DNA of 64,000 bases from Begonia masoniana (GCA_022432975.1 CM039503.1:48525259-48589258), one strand, 5' to 3'; positions 31,007 through 41,362 are shown, counted from the stretch's first letter. Notes: a model not told the origin generated them from the sequence alone. Numbers and translations: made by a program.

Positions 31007-34000
31007 TGTAATACCCCAGGTTTTTAAGATAAATTAATTAATTTATTTTGAAATAATTATTCGGTTAGTTGTCGGATCTGTCGGGAGTTCCGATGGTGAG
31101 TTTAAACCCAGCGTGGAGTAAGAGTCAATTCAGGGGAGATTTACAAACGGAGAACAGAATTTGAAAAAAGATCTCGAAGGGGCAAAGCGGTAAATACTAT
31201 TTTTTATTATTTGATTATTGTGTTTTGTTTTAAAAGAAAACATTAATTGTTTTCTTTTAAAACAACCGAATGGCTTCGTGAAGAAGCCATTCGGCTATTT
31301 TCTTCTTCGCGGGCAGAGAGCATAACAAAGAAGGGGTGGGGCGCGACGACGATTGGCTGAGCAAAACACCATGATTTCCGACGTTCTCCGGCTAGGCGAT
31401 GCCAGGCTGTCTTCGCGCACAAACCGACTGGTAAAGCTAGGTTTTCTTTCTGCCCTGTTTTTGGTTCTGTTCATGGCCGAGGGTGACGAGCTTGATTAAG
31501 CTCCGATCACCGGCCGTTTTTGGGCCGTCTTGGCCCGAGATTGTCAGACATTAAGCCAGCAATAATCACCTGGCCGTGAAGAGCCTTGTTTGGGCAAAAA
31601 TCAGCAAGCCCAGTTCAGGCATTTTGATTTTTCGCTGTATGAAGCCTCGAGATTTTGGTTAGATTATGCTATTGAGGGTAAATGTGGTTGATTGGTGAGA
31701 CAACGGGTGAGAATCGATGAAAAACTGAAAAGGGGAAAAATTTTGGTTAAGGGGCAGAATCAGGTTTTGCCATTTTTGACTTAGTTGTGGCCATTTGTTT
31801 TAAATTTTCTTTTGGCAGGTTAAACTAGGTTATTAGAGGAGACGTGGCCGCTGGAATCGTTCGATTCCGTTAGTCGACGCGAAAGTTACGCGAGTCTGAA
31901 GTTTCGGGACGATTTTTACCAAACAAAAATTAGTGGCCGTTTAGTTGGGTTATGCTAGAAATAGTAGTTTGAGAGTGAATTGGTGAATGTAAGTTTGATT
32001 CTAATAAAATTTGAATTTTTGTCTTAGGTCGAGCCATAGGTGGATAGGGAACCGAGCAAACCCAGCGAGCTAGGGCGCCAGGTAAGTAGTAGTGTGGGTG
32101 TAAATGATTGAGAGTCGCCCAGAAGAACCTACACTACAGTTGTTTGCTTGTTGTGAGTTGTGTGTATGTCGTGAGTGGTCTGTATGTGATGTGTATGTGT
32201 AGTCGTCGTTAGACGTATGTTGTGAGTATCGTGCAGGTTGTGAGTTTGTTATATGTATGTCGTGAGTCTGGTGCAGGTTGTGGGTCAGTTGTAGTAGGTT
32301 GTGAGTCTTGTCCAGGCTGTGGGTGAGATGTACGTAGGTTGTGAGTATCATGCAGGTTGTAGGTCAGTTGTACGTACGTTGAGAGTCTTGTGCAGGACGT
32401 GCTCCGTGAATCCCGGGTTGGACTCAGGCCGGAGGTGACATGGCTCTGTGAATCCCGGGTTGGACTCGGGCCAGAGGTGACGTGGCTCTGCGAATCCCGG
32501 GTTGGACTCGGGCCGGAGGTGACGTGCTCGTCGAATCCGACTCGGGCGGAGGTGACGTGCTCTGCGAATCCTGGGTTGGACTCGGGCCGGAGGTGACGTG
32601 GCTCCGCGAATCCCGAGTTGGACTAGGGCCAGAGGTGACGTCATCCGTGAATTTTGGGTTGGACTCTGGTCGGAGGTGACGTGGCTCCGCGAATCCTGAG
32701 TTAGACTTGGGCCGGAGGTGACGTGGACTCGGGCCGGAGGTGACGTGGCTCTGCGAATCCCGGGTTGGACTCGGGCCGGAGGTGACGTGCTCTGCGAATC
32801 CCGGGTTGGACTCGGGCGGAGGTGACGTGCTCGTCGAATCCCGGGTTGGACTCGGGTTGGAGGTGACGTGGCTCCGCGAATCCCAGGTTGGACTCGGGCC
32901 GGAGGTGACGTGCTCTGCGAATCCTGGGTTGGACTCGGGCCGGAGGTGACGTGGCTCCGCGAATCCCGGGTTGGACTCGGGCCGGAGGTGACGTGCTCCG
33001 TGAATTCCAGGTTGGACTCTGGTCGGAGGTGACGTGGCTCCGCGAATCCTGAGTTAGACTTGGGCCGGAGGTGACGTGCTCCGGAAATCCCAGGTTGGAC
33101 TCGGGCCGGATGTGATGTGGCCCCGCGAATCTCGGGTTGGACTCAGGCAAGAGGTGACGTGCTCCGTGAATTTCGGGTTGGACTCGGGCCGGAGGTGACG
33201 TGGCTCCGCGAATTTTGGGTTGGACTTGGGACGGAGGTGACGTGCTCCGTGAATTCCAGGTTGGACTCGGGCCGGAGGTAACGTGCTCTGCGAATCCTGG
33301 GTTGGACTCAGGCCGGAGGTGACGTGCAGGTGTTAGGATTGCATAACCAGTTTTCATGCTTCACGTTTATTTTTAGCACTTTACTTGCTAAGCTTTGAGC
33401 TTATAGTGTGTTATGTGGTGTAGGTACTGCTGAGTGGGAGGGTGAGTACCGAGAGCCTGACTAGGAGTAGGTGGCAGTTGGCGGCGTGCGACCAGGGCCC
33501 CGGTTGATGGCAGTGTTAGGGCGACCCGACCCATGGAGCCGTTGTATGGTGTTGATCAGGAGTAGGACTTTTTGTCTTTTGTGGGGGTATTTTGTATTCG
33601 TTATATATATTCATAGTTAAGGGTGATGTGTCGCCCTATACTGTGAATTTTCTTCGCTTATGGATGATAGTACTTTACTTTCTCTCGTTACTGCTATTTG
33701 GAGATTTCGTATACTGGATAGTTGAGTAGGAATATTCTGGATTGATTGGGATTTATTCGTTTGCAGGTACTTAGCATTTGGAGGGAGCCATTTTCAGGTG
33801 TTACTCTGTCGAAATTTTTGGAGAGGACGCCATGGTGCTTAATGGTTAGGATTAAGGGAAATTAGTGAATCTAGGCAGCTAGGTAAGACATAAGAGAGTT
33901 TCGGGAGGTTAGTTTTAATTTTGTTGCGTGAGTTTCATTGGAAGGTATTTCCAGCGTTGGAAGTTTAAGTGAATGCGATTAGGAGAACTTAGTGAGTTAA

Positions 34001-34183
34001 TGAAACCAGGTATGGCATGAGTGAAGCCTTCAGGAAACTAAGCTTTAAATTCCGCTGTGTCCGTTTAACTAAAATGGATTCCTTGCGTTAGTAGTTAAGT
34101 GAATGAGATAGTAGTCAAAGGGAGTCGTTTAGCTAAGAGTAGTCCCAGTAGCGAATCGGGTCATGATAACTCGAGGTGTTATA
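31007..34183 (+). mobile_element. Solo LTR (3177 bp) with a TGACGTGG minisatellite, TSD G(G/A)CAT
   Basis: Starts TGTAATACCCC and ends GAGGTGTTATA (final CA changed to TA). Duplications GGCAT (31002-31006) and GACAT (34184-34188) differ by one transition. Splice-like signals: donor CTG|GTAAAG (31431), mini-exon 32028-32080, donor CCAG|GTAAGT (32081), acceptor GGTGTAG (33423). The minisatellite lies inside the second predicted intron. Confidence 0.8.
32385..33328 (+). repeat. 41-42-bp degenerate minisatellite, ~23 units
   Basis: Units read roughly GTGACGTGGCTCTGCGAATC + CCGGGTTGGACTCGGGCCGG + AG, with lengths mostly 41 or 42. About 20 of the ~23 units keep an intact TGACGT core, usually TGACGTGG or TGACGTGC. 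Open frames on both strands are by-products. Confidence 0.92.
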
Positions 34184-34490
34184 GACATTCTCTGGTTTTT
34201 TTGGTGCATGGCTCTCAGAGGTCACAGTTAACGGCAAGGGGCAACTGGAATTCTGGGAAAAGAAATAACGATGAATTGATGAAGACAGAAGACGATTAGA
34301 CGAAGTGAAAGTAAGAGACAGAGAGCGAGAGATGGCAGGTTGCGGGGTGGGCTCGCGAGCCCAGCTGCTGGGCTCGGCCTGACCCGCCTATTGGGATCGG
34401 GCTAAGCTTGGCTCACTACTATAGCGAGCTAAGCCAAAATTTGGCCCGCTACAGTAGCAGGCCGAGCGGACGGGAGGGCTGGCTAGCCAA

Positions 34491-34643
34491 ATCTAAATGT
34501 ACCTCGATTTCTTCATTTCCATATAAGTGATCGAATGCTCGAAGATCACCATATGCAGGAGTGGCGTGCGAATACCAATCCAAATCGACATCAAAAGTTG
34601 TTGGCTTGTCTATATCAACTGCTCTAGGTGAATCAGAATCCAT
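34491..34643 (-). pseudogene. MULE transposase, first coding segment
   Basis: A minus-strand ATG at 34643 starts MDSDSPRAVDIDKPT and runs to about EEIEVHLD, where the hAT insertion begins. After removal of the hAT and one 8-bp duplication, the reading approaches the acidic SSEDDEVES segment at 25594. It is the apparent N-terminus of the MULE gene; assignment rests on position and on the acidic composition typical of such N-termini. Confidence 0.5.
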
Positions 34644-34739
34644 CGTTGTCGCTTATACAATGAAAATTCTCTAAAGCATGACAATAGTAGAGAGATTTGA
34701 GAGAGTTACAAAAATCTGGAGTTGTGAGAATAGAGGGCG

Positions 34740-35505
34740 AAAGAACCCTTAAATAGGGTTGGAGAACGGGGGACCATCGGTCCCCCGTTCTCAAACAGTT
34801 TACCACCCTGCGTTCAATTAATTGATCACGGGGTGTCCTTGTATGAGAACGGCTAACCGTTCTCCTACAGTGACACCCGTGATCACTTATCGATTGATCA
34901 CGGTGATCAATTATTAAGTGATCACGGGGTATCACTATAGGAGAACGGCAACCGTTCTTTGAGAACGGTTAGCCATTTTTTGGGGGGGTGCGTTTGAGGG
35001 TGGAGACCCCTCGCGCACACGTGCAGGGCACGGGGAGAACGAGGGGTGCGGTTAGGGGTGGAGACCTGTGGAAATGAAACATATATAAAGAGACCCTCCC
35101 AAGATAGCAAGACGTGTTTTGGAGCACAATTGGCAACGAATCCCATAAGAACTCCGAAGTTAAAAGTGCTTCGGCGAGAGTAGTACCAGGTTGGGTGACC
35201 GACTGGGAAGTCCTCGCAAAACAAAACCGTGAGGGGAGGATATTGAGTTACGGCCCAATCCCCAGAGCGGACAATATCTTGCTGGGAAAATGGGTCGTTA
35301 CAAGACCCCCCACGCACATGGGCAGGGTACGTTCCAGCGCGCAGGTGGTGTCCACCCCCTAACGCACCCCCCGTTCTCCACGTGCAACGTTCTCCCGTGC
35401 GTTGCAGGTGGAGAACGCCCCGAATAGAACGGTTAGCCGTTCTCAGAGAGTGGCTAACCATTCTTTGTGTAAATTTTAGAACGGGGGGTCATCGGTTAAC
35501 CGCGA
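34740..35505. repeat. Snapback region with GGAGAACGG arms, hosting a Cassandra LTR
   Basis: GAGAACGG/CCGTTCTC words recur in inverted arrangement. For example GGAGAACGAGGGGTGCGGTT (35035-35055) pairs with ACGCACCCCCCGTTCTCC (35362-35379), and GAACGGGGG (34766) pairs with the CCCCGTTC-type end near 35480. GTGATCACGG palindromes lie at 34835-34930. It is probably an old foldback element or the MULE's 5' terminal region. I could not set exact ends. Confidence 0.5.
35067..35302 (+). mobile_element. Cassandra TRIM solo LTR (236 bp) with 5S rRNA-derived domain, TSD AGACC
   Basis: Perfect AGACC duplications at 35062-35066 and 35303-35307 bound TGTGGAAATG ... GGGTCGTTACA. Positions ~35135-35216 match plant 5S rRNA (CCATAAGAACTCCGAAGTTA, GGCGAGAGTAGTACCAGG, GGGTGACCGACTGGGAAGTC), the hallmark of Cassandra retrotransposons, followed by AAACAAAACCGTGAGG and AGCGGACAATATC, typical of the Cassandra LTR 3' part. 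The A box (AAAAGTGCT) and C box (GGTTGGGTGACC) have changes from 5S, so RNA polymerase III activity is doubtful. Confidence 0.9.
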
Positions 35506-35510
35506 GGAGT

Positions 35511-36008
35511 TTTTTTTTATAAATTTTTAATAGTTTAAGGTTTATATTTAGCATAAATATAGTTTAAGGTTTATTTTTAACATAAATATAGTTTGAGGGT
35601 TAAAATGATTTTAACTCATAAATTTAAGGACATATGTCATGTGATTTTATTTTATTTATTTCGCTGCGAGGATAAATAATATGTCTCTCCCAACAAAATT
35701 TAAACTTGTTTCATCCTTGACCCTAAGTAATTAATTTTAAGTACATAATTTCATGAAAATATAATAATGGCAAGAAAATAAAATCTATACCAGTGAGGCA
35801 AAATGAGATAAAAGGGTGAATCACCCTATAATCATGACACTTATAATTCGTGCCAATGTAAACATGTAGTTGTCACTTAATTTTTTTAAAACAAAACTCG
35901 TAAAGAATTAAAATTATGGGTTGAACTATATAAACATTATCTATAACTATAACATCTAAAACAAATCAATCAAATGACGTTGACCATATTCAATAGCCGT
36001 TGACTTTT
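35511..36008. repeat. AT-rich spacer with three 29-bp repeats
   Basis: TAGTTTAAGGTTTAT-type units begin at 35531, 35560 and 35589. The rest of the stretch up to the host gene has no visible feature. An AATAAA-like site for the minus-strand gene lies at its stop codon (about 36004-36010). Confidence 0.6.
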
Positions 36009-36944
36009 TTATTTACACTTGGTGAAAATGGGGATTATAGGAAAGAGCGCTAACTCGCCGATGCTCTCTCTGAAACTAGTCACCGGGTTCTCTCTCGTAA
36101 TCGTCGAGATGGTTCTCCGGTGAGGTGAACTCGGCGGAGAGGTGTGGAAGGCCGAGGCCTCGAGCACTTCTCGCCTCACATTTTGCCGCTCTACGAACAC
36201 TCTCTCCGCTCGCAACGCGGTTAGGTACAAGCCGGAATCGAGGAAGACGGTGGCCAAGGCCAACACGCCGGCGGCAGATAATATGCCTTCTCTCAGAACA
36301 AGACAGCTCTGCTTCGGCTTATCCCAGTTCTTGAGATGACCGGACTCCACGCTTAGTCCTATTAACAGCAAGATTTCTCCAACAGAAAAACAAGTCCTGC
36401 ATTAACAGATCATAACATCATTTCGACTTTACAGTTTCCAGGTTTGAAATGGAGAAATCTGTGTTTACCAGGTCGCAACGAAGAAGAAGCAAGCTTGCCA
36501 TGTTAGAGACTTGGGCGGAGGAGAAGAAGAAGAAGGGTCCAAATCAAAGAAAGCCTGAGGAGGAGATTTGCTAACTGCAATCAACAAGAACATATGCTGG
36601 ACCAGAACGGCGATGGCTAGGCCAACAAATGATGAACCAGCGCATAACAATGGCGTCCTTCCGCTTCCACTGTAAACGCATTCGTATCTCTCTTCCTTCC
36701 CCTTTTTACCATATCCTAGCCATCTTACCTGCAAAAACAAACCCACGTAAATTAACCAATAGCTTAACCTTCATAGTTTTGATTCAGAATCATCTACCTC
36801 GGAGCGAGTAGCTTCCGCCGTGAGGCAGAGAAAGAAGCAAAGCAGGCCTAGAAAAATGGTGAAAACTGCCAGAAATGCTCCGGCTTTGCTGCTTAGATCG
36901 GTACTCCGACGGCTCGGCAAGAGATCGTCGTGTGTGACTGCCAT
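36009..36944 (-). CDS. DUF1218-family membrane protein (host gene, three exons)
   Basis: Predicted exons on the minus strand are 36798-36944, 36469-36728 and 36009-36351 (147 + 260 + 343 nt = 249 aa plus stop). Introns are 69 and 117 nt with GT..AG ends: GAG|GTAGAT to TTTGCAG, and CCTG|GTAAAC to ACTAAG. Exon 1 has a cytosolic MAVTHDDLLPSRR start and a first membrane helix (AFLAVFTIFLGLLCFFLCL), ending in the AEATRSE motif of this family. Exon 2 has ECVYSGSGRTPLLCAGSSF, a second helix, and the start of the third. Exon 3 has the fourth helix (ILSAAGVLALATVFLDSGLY) and a basic tail. The family includes Arabidopsis cell-wall/lignin modifiers, but a specific role here is unknown. Splice phases keep one frame, so it looks intact. 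The 3' acceptor of intron 2 is my weakest call. Confidence 0.83.
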
Positions 36945-36994
36945 TTTTTAGCTGAACTGAGCTTGATATGAAAATTTTCATTAAGAGTTTTCAA

Positions 36995-37025
36995 ATAAGA
37001 AAAGAGAGAGAGAGAGAGAGAGAGA
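36995..37025 (-). repeat. GA/CT microsatellite in the 5' UTR of the DUF1218 gene
   Basis: (GA)n run at about 37004-37025 on the plus strand, i.e. (CT)n in the presumed leader, 60-80 nt upstream of the ATG. CT-rich leaders are common in plant genes. Confidence 0.7.
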
Positions 37026-37115
37026 AAGGGAATAGCAGAATTGCTTGGAGTAAAGGTTGCTTAAAGGCTAAAGATTCGGAGCCACGGGCTTCCATTTCAA
37101 GCATTCACGATAATT

Positions 37116-37123
37116 CTTTATAA
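37116..37123 (-). promoter_or_regulatory. Possible TATA box of the DUF1218 gene
   Basis: Minus strand reads TTATAAAG about 172 nt upstream of the ATG. A foldback MITE begins just beyond it (37131). Confidence 0.35.
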
Positions 37124-37130
37124 TTTTTTG

Positions 37131-37847
37131 GGTTAAAATCAATATCAACCAAAAATGGAGTTTATTTAAATTACCTATAAATTATAATTCTTACCAACTA
37201 AAATCTTAAACTAATAAAAAATCTAACAAATCAAACCCTCGTGGAGGTCGGTCCTGGAGAACCAAGTGTGCCAGGATCGGGGGGCCGGTCTGGGTGAATG
37301 ACCCTCCGTTCATTCTTCATTTTATAAATTAAATTTTTAAAAAAATACTAATCGATATTGGATTTATTTGAAATTTTTACAACATAGTTACTATATAATG
37401 GAAAAATTATCTGAAAATTTTTGTGATTTTTTAACACTTGTACGATTTATTGTAATTTTAGTGAATTATTTTATAAAACAGATGTAAAACAATTAGAATA
37501 AATCATACAAGTGTTAAAAAATTAAAAAAAATTTCAGATTATCTTTTCATGATGTGGTAAATATGTGATAAAATATTCAAATAAATTCAATATTGTTTGA
37601 TATTTTTTTGAAATTAATTTATAAAGTTAAGAAAAAACTGGGGGTCGTTCTCCCAACATGAGTTTAAAACGAAGAACGGGGGGTCGTTCTCCAAGACCGG
37701 CCCCTTGGTCCTAAAACACAGAGAACGACCCGACCCCCTGGCAGGGTTTGATTTGTTAAATTTTTGATACATTAAGGTTTTAGTTGTTTAAGATTATAGT
37801 TTATGGGGTAATTTAAATAAACTCATGCTTTGAGGTTTAAATTTATT
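37131..37847. mobile_element. Foldback MITE (~717 bp) with long terminal inverted repeats
   Basis: The ~110 bp at 37145-37250 (GGAGTTTATTTAAATTAC ... AACAAATCAAACCC) are complementary to 37743-37840, and the centre (CACTTGTACGATTTATT / AATAAATCATACAAGTG, ~37434 and ~37497) is palindromic too, so almost the whole element folds back on itself. GGGGGTCGTTCTCC words recall the snapback at 34740-35505. No coding capacity. Exact ends and TSD are uncertain. Confidence 0.7.
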
Positions 37848-38135
37848 TTAGCAATTTATTTTAGAATAAATTATATACTAGACTTGAACTTAGGGACGTT
37901 AGAAATTAAGTTCTCGTCGTTAAGGTTGCTACAAAAAAATTATATTTTTGTCACGTGATCTTTTTTATTAATCATTTAGCAATGATAAACAACTCACAAT
38001 AGAATTATTTTGACGATTTTTAAAGAGAAATAAATTGAAAAACTGAAAGCAGAAGGAGATTTTGGCAGCGAACTCAGCTCCAGTAGTCGATATCTCTTTG
38101 AAAATTGTCTGTCATAAAAAATCACATGACAAAAA
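37848..38135. other. AT-rich spacer
   Basis: No frame, repeat or RNA gene seen. It ends in the AAAAA duplication of the next solo LTR. Confidence 0.5.
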
Positions 38136-40688
38136 TGTAATATCCGGCTTTACGGATATTAATAATTTAATATAAATGGCATTTTTGTAAATATGTCAAA
38201 TCAAGTTTGTTTTACGAAAAGAAAGCGTTATTACTATCCTAATAATTAATATGGATTTTAAGGAAATTTCGGGAATTTTAGGAGTTGTAACGCTAATTTT
38301 ACGAGAATTACGTTTATCGTAATATAAATGACGTTTTAGTAAAAATAATAAACGAGGTCCGATTTGAAAACAGATAGTTTTAATAGAACCCTGATAATAG
38401 GTTGAAGTTATTGGTGAAATAAGAAATTTTAGAGAAACCGAACCGTGAGCTAAATAATGAAACGAAGGACGAAACAAATAGAAAATCAGAGAAAGGGCAA
38501 AATAGTAATTTGCCAAGTCAATTTATTTAAAACAAAAATTTCTTCTCTTCCTCCCTTATTTCTCCTTTCTTCCTGCGAATGCCAGAGAACCCTCAGGCGA
38601 TTTTCTTCCTCAACGGCGTTCTTCCTCTCCGACGTCCGTTCTTTCTCCGTTCGTCACGTTTTCTTCCACAAACTCGATTCTAGGTAAGGTTCTATGGTTT
38701 TGAAAATTTTATTCGTAGTTTTCACGAAGTTTAACGATTAGGTTTTCTTTAAAAAAATGTGACTTAGATTTAGAAATCGTTAGGTTTACTGTATTTACGA
38801 ATATAATGGAAGTATCGAGCGTTATTGGGCGAAGTTAGATTGATTTGTGAGAAGTTTTAGGGTTTGCGGATATTTGAGGTTTGAGAAATCTCCATTAAAG
38901 GAGTTTTGGAAGTTCACGAGCATGAATTGCTCGATAAAATGTCTCAAAGAGTTAAGTTAGAATTTTAGGAAAATTTCCTTAGTTAAGGTTTCGTTAAATT
39001 TGGACATTTAACGGTTTAATCTCGTTTTAAGGACAATTGTTGTGAAATTGCCTTAGGTGAACAACGCTCGTGGACGGAGCTCAATGCGCTGCGGACGACA
39101 GGTAAGTTCTCGTGACTTACTCTGGCTGATTGGCCTACACTGTACGTCGATGTCGTCTCGAGGAGTTTTGGTGAATTGTTTGTTTATATGCTTTGGTTGG
39201 GTAGTTAAGATTAGTTCTTTTATAGGTTATGCGTTTTTATTGTCTTGATGGTATATATGTAGAATATAGATTATGTTTTATTGTCTTGATGGTACATATA
39301 TAGAATATAGATTTTGCTTTTTATTGTCTTGATGGTATGTTGAATGTTATGTTATGCACGTGTTCATGCATCATGGTTTTTAAAAGAGCATAGAAAATGA
39401 ACTTCCGCACGATGTTTTCATGAAAAGAGATGTGGCCTGAAAGGGGGCTATTGATCTATTGTGTAGGCACAAAGGGGTCCGTCACAATATCACATCGCCT
39501 AAACTAAATGAATCTACGTAATTTGTTATCTGGTCACGCGAGGTGGGGCTCAGGCATGGCTGTTGTTTGTGTGAGCATGTACCCCCCTCCGCTAGATACC
39601 AAGGGTTGTCCGACCGTGGGATGAATCATTTCCTTTTAGCGGGCTGATATCTCGGTGACAATATGTCTGCGACGTAATGATAAGAAAATGTTGCATGATT
39701 TTTGAAACTCATACGCACAGCATGCATTGCATTTACGAAACTTGCTGAGATTTTTATCTCATAGTGTGTCTGTATGGTGTAGGTAATTACGAGACAGGTG
39801 AGGACGATGTTCCTCCTCCCGAAGCCTGAGTTCAGTTGACGAAGAATGATCGCAGGAGTGTGCTGGCGCAGTCGAGGCGTTTTATGACCCGTGGGGACGT
39901 ATCTAGGTATTTTGGGTTGTTTTGTGTAAAACATTTGTAGGTAAACTAATTGTACAGTTAGAAACATTTTAGGGTGTTTGTATCTGGATAGTTGATAGGT
40001 TTATATTTTAAAGTTTTTAAACGTTTTGGAAAACTTGTTTGTAAATGTTTGGTATTAGGGAAATGTTCGGTTTTTAAACATATCCATGCAGTTCGTTTTC
40101 GTGAAAATGTATTTCGTGTTAACTGCGTCTTGAGTCGGTTTTGAGTGAAATTATGGAGGACGTAGGAGTGTCGAGAGACTTGATGTTAAAACGTTTAATT
40201 GAGGTGTAAGTAGAGTTATGTTAATGTAGTTGGAAATTGTATATGAGTTAAGTATTATGCAAGAGAAGAAAGAAGGAGAGAAGGAAGGGAGGTGCGCCAG
40301 TCCTCTGGAAATCCAGACGACATGGCGATCGATCGCCCAAGGGTGGGGATCGATCGCCCATAAGTTGCCACGCTCTGGAAAAATTTCCAGAGCGTGTGGC
40401 GATCGATCGCCCACAATGGGGCGATCGATCGCCCCTCGTGTTTGTCGCCGCGATTCGTGATCGCCTGGTGAGGCGATCGCTGGTTCTCCTGCTGCTTATG
40501 TTTTTAAGTTTTAATTAAGGTTTTCTTTTAATTGTTTTAAAGCTTTATTTCATGGTTTTCAAAACAGATTCGAATGTTTTACAAATTGCGGTTTCCGCTT
40601 CAAATTCCGCTTAAATGTAATTAAAGTTATTAGGAAAAAGAAAAAAAAATAATACGGGAAAATTAGGAATAGTTTAAGGGTCGTTACA
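38136..40688 (+). mobile_element. Solo LTR (2553 bp), palindrome-rich family, TSD AAAAA
   Basis: Starts TGTAATATCCGG and ends GGGTCGTTACA, with AAAAA on both sides (38131-38135, 40689-40693). Splice-like layout: donor CTAG|GTAAGG (38686), mini-exon 39057-39101 (45 nt), donor ACAG|GTAAGT (39102), acceptor GGTGTAG (39782). The 3' part carries GCGATCGATCGCC palindromes and the CGCTCTGGAAA...TTTCCAGAGCG hairpin (40371-40394). Closely related to 42679-45059. Confidence 0.87.
40371..40394 (+). repeat. Conserved LTR hairpin flanked by ATCGATCG palindromes
   Basis: CGCTCTGGAAA and TTTCCAGAGCG pair around a 2-nt centre. Palindromes GCGATCGATCGCC lie on both sides (about 40325-40440). Equivalent hairpins lie at 44781-44804 and 63739-63770. 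Confidence 0.75.
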
Positions 40689-40749
40689 AAAAATGTGATT
40701 TTTTATACGACAATTTTAACAACGAAGACATAACGAATAATGCCCTTGA

Positions 40750-41082
40750 TATTAGGGTTAATCTCACATCGGTTGTGGAAGGAACTTGGTGATAGTTTAT
40801 AAGTGTGAGGGAAAGTCTCACCCTTTGAGCTGACTTTTGAGTTTGAGAAGGCTCAAGATCACTAATACTGGTATCAGAACTCAGGCTACTAACAAGTTTT
40901 CACCCAAGCAAAGAAAAAATGAGTCGATGGTTATCCGACTCAAGGCCCGATGTGTGAAGGGGGAGATTGTTAGAGTTAATCTCGTATCGGTTGTGGAAAG
41001 AGTTTGATGGTAGTTTCTAAGTGTGAGGGAAATCATCACTCTTTGAGCTAGTTTTTGGGGTTGAGAAGACCCAGGACCACCA
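40750..41082 (+). mobile_element. Small TRIM (terminal-repeat retrotransposon in miniature)
   Basis: Two ~115-bp LTRs, 40750-40864 and 40968-41082, share TTAATCTCRYATCGGTTGTG and the rest of their length with about 80% identity by eye. Between them are a primer site TGGTATCAGAACTC (40869) and a polypurine tract GAAGGGGGAGA just before the second LTR. No coding frame. I saw no clear TSD, and the first base pair of the left LTR has decayed (TA rather than TG). Confidence 0.75.
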
Positions 41083-41362
41083 AAACTTTAATGCAAAGAG
41101 TTATTTGATTCAAAAAGGATAATGATTTATTTTCTCTTTAACTTGAGTTTAAGAAATAACATGCATTTTAAGCATACATATATCATGTCCCATGTATTAT
41201 AAATGGAAAATTACAATTTAAAATTTAACATTTGGACTTGTACTAATTTGTAGCTAAACTTATTTTTACAAATCAAACTTCAACGTATCATATTTTAGTG
41301 ATTTAAACTCTATCTTTATTATTATTAAAAGATTAAAATCAGTTATGCGATATCACACAGGG
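41083..41362. other. AT-rich spacer
   Basis: No feature visible. Confidence 0.4.

Larger units (their letters stand above)
25603..34490 (-). mobile_element. hAT transposon (about 8.9 kb with nested solo LTRs), imperfect 8-bp TSD
   Basis: Transposase pieces on the minus strand run from a BED finger (30276) to the C-terminal dimerisation tail (26115). Flanking 8-mers ATCTAGAC (25595-25602) and ATCTAAAT (34491-34498) differ by two transitions, fitting an old 8-bp hAT duplication. The proposed ends ATAACTAACGAG and (minus) TTGGCTAGCCAG are weak inverted repeats. Subterminal GAGCCGAGCC/GGCTCGGCC words cluster at 25620-25790 and 34340-34470. Removing the segment brings together the first and second parts of the MULE frame. 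Exact ends are less certain than the identity. Confidence 0.65.

Noticed and set aside
32348..33357. Open frames over the 41-42-bp minisatellite, both strands
   Set aside because: GC-rich tandem repeat inside a solo LTR; frames shift as unit length alternates. Not protein coding.
35135..35216. A 5S rRNA gene
   Set aside because: Only the 3' two thirds of 5S are present, promoter boxes are altered, and the segment lies inside a Cassandra LTR bounded by AGACC duplications.
34922..35461. 179-codon minus-strand frame
   Set aside because: It crosses the Cassandra LTR and both arms of the snapback; no homology or codon pattern of a gene.
40311..40445. GCGATCGATCGCC palindromes as a bacterial-type restriction or origin signal
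   Set aside because: They recur at the same position in four LTR copies of one plant element family, so they belong to the LTR.
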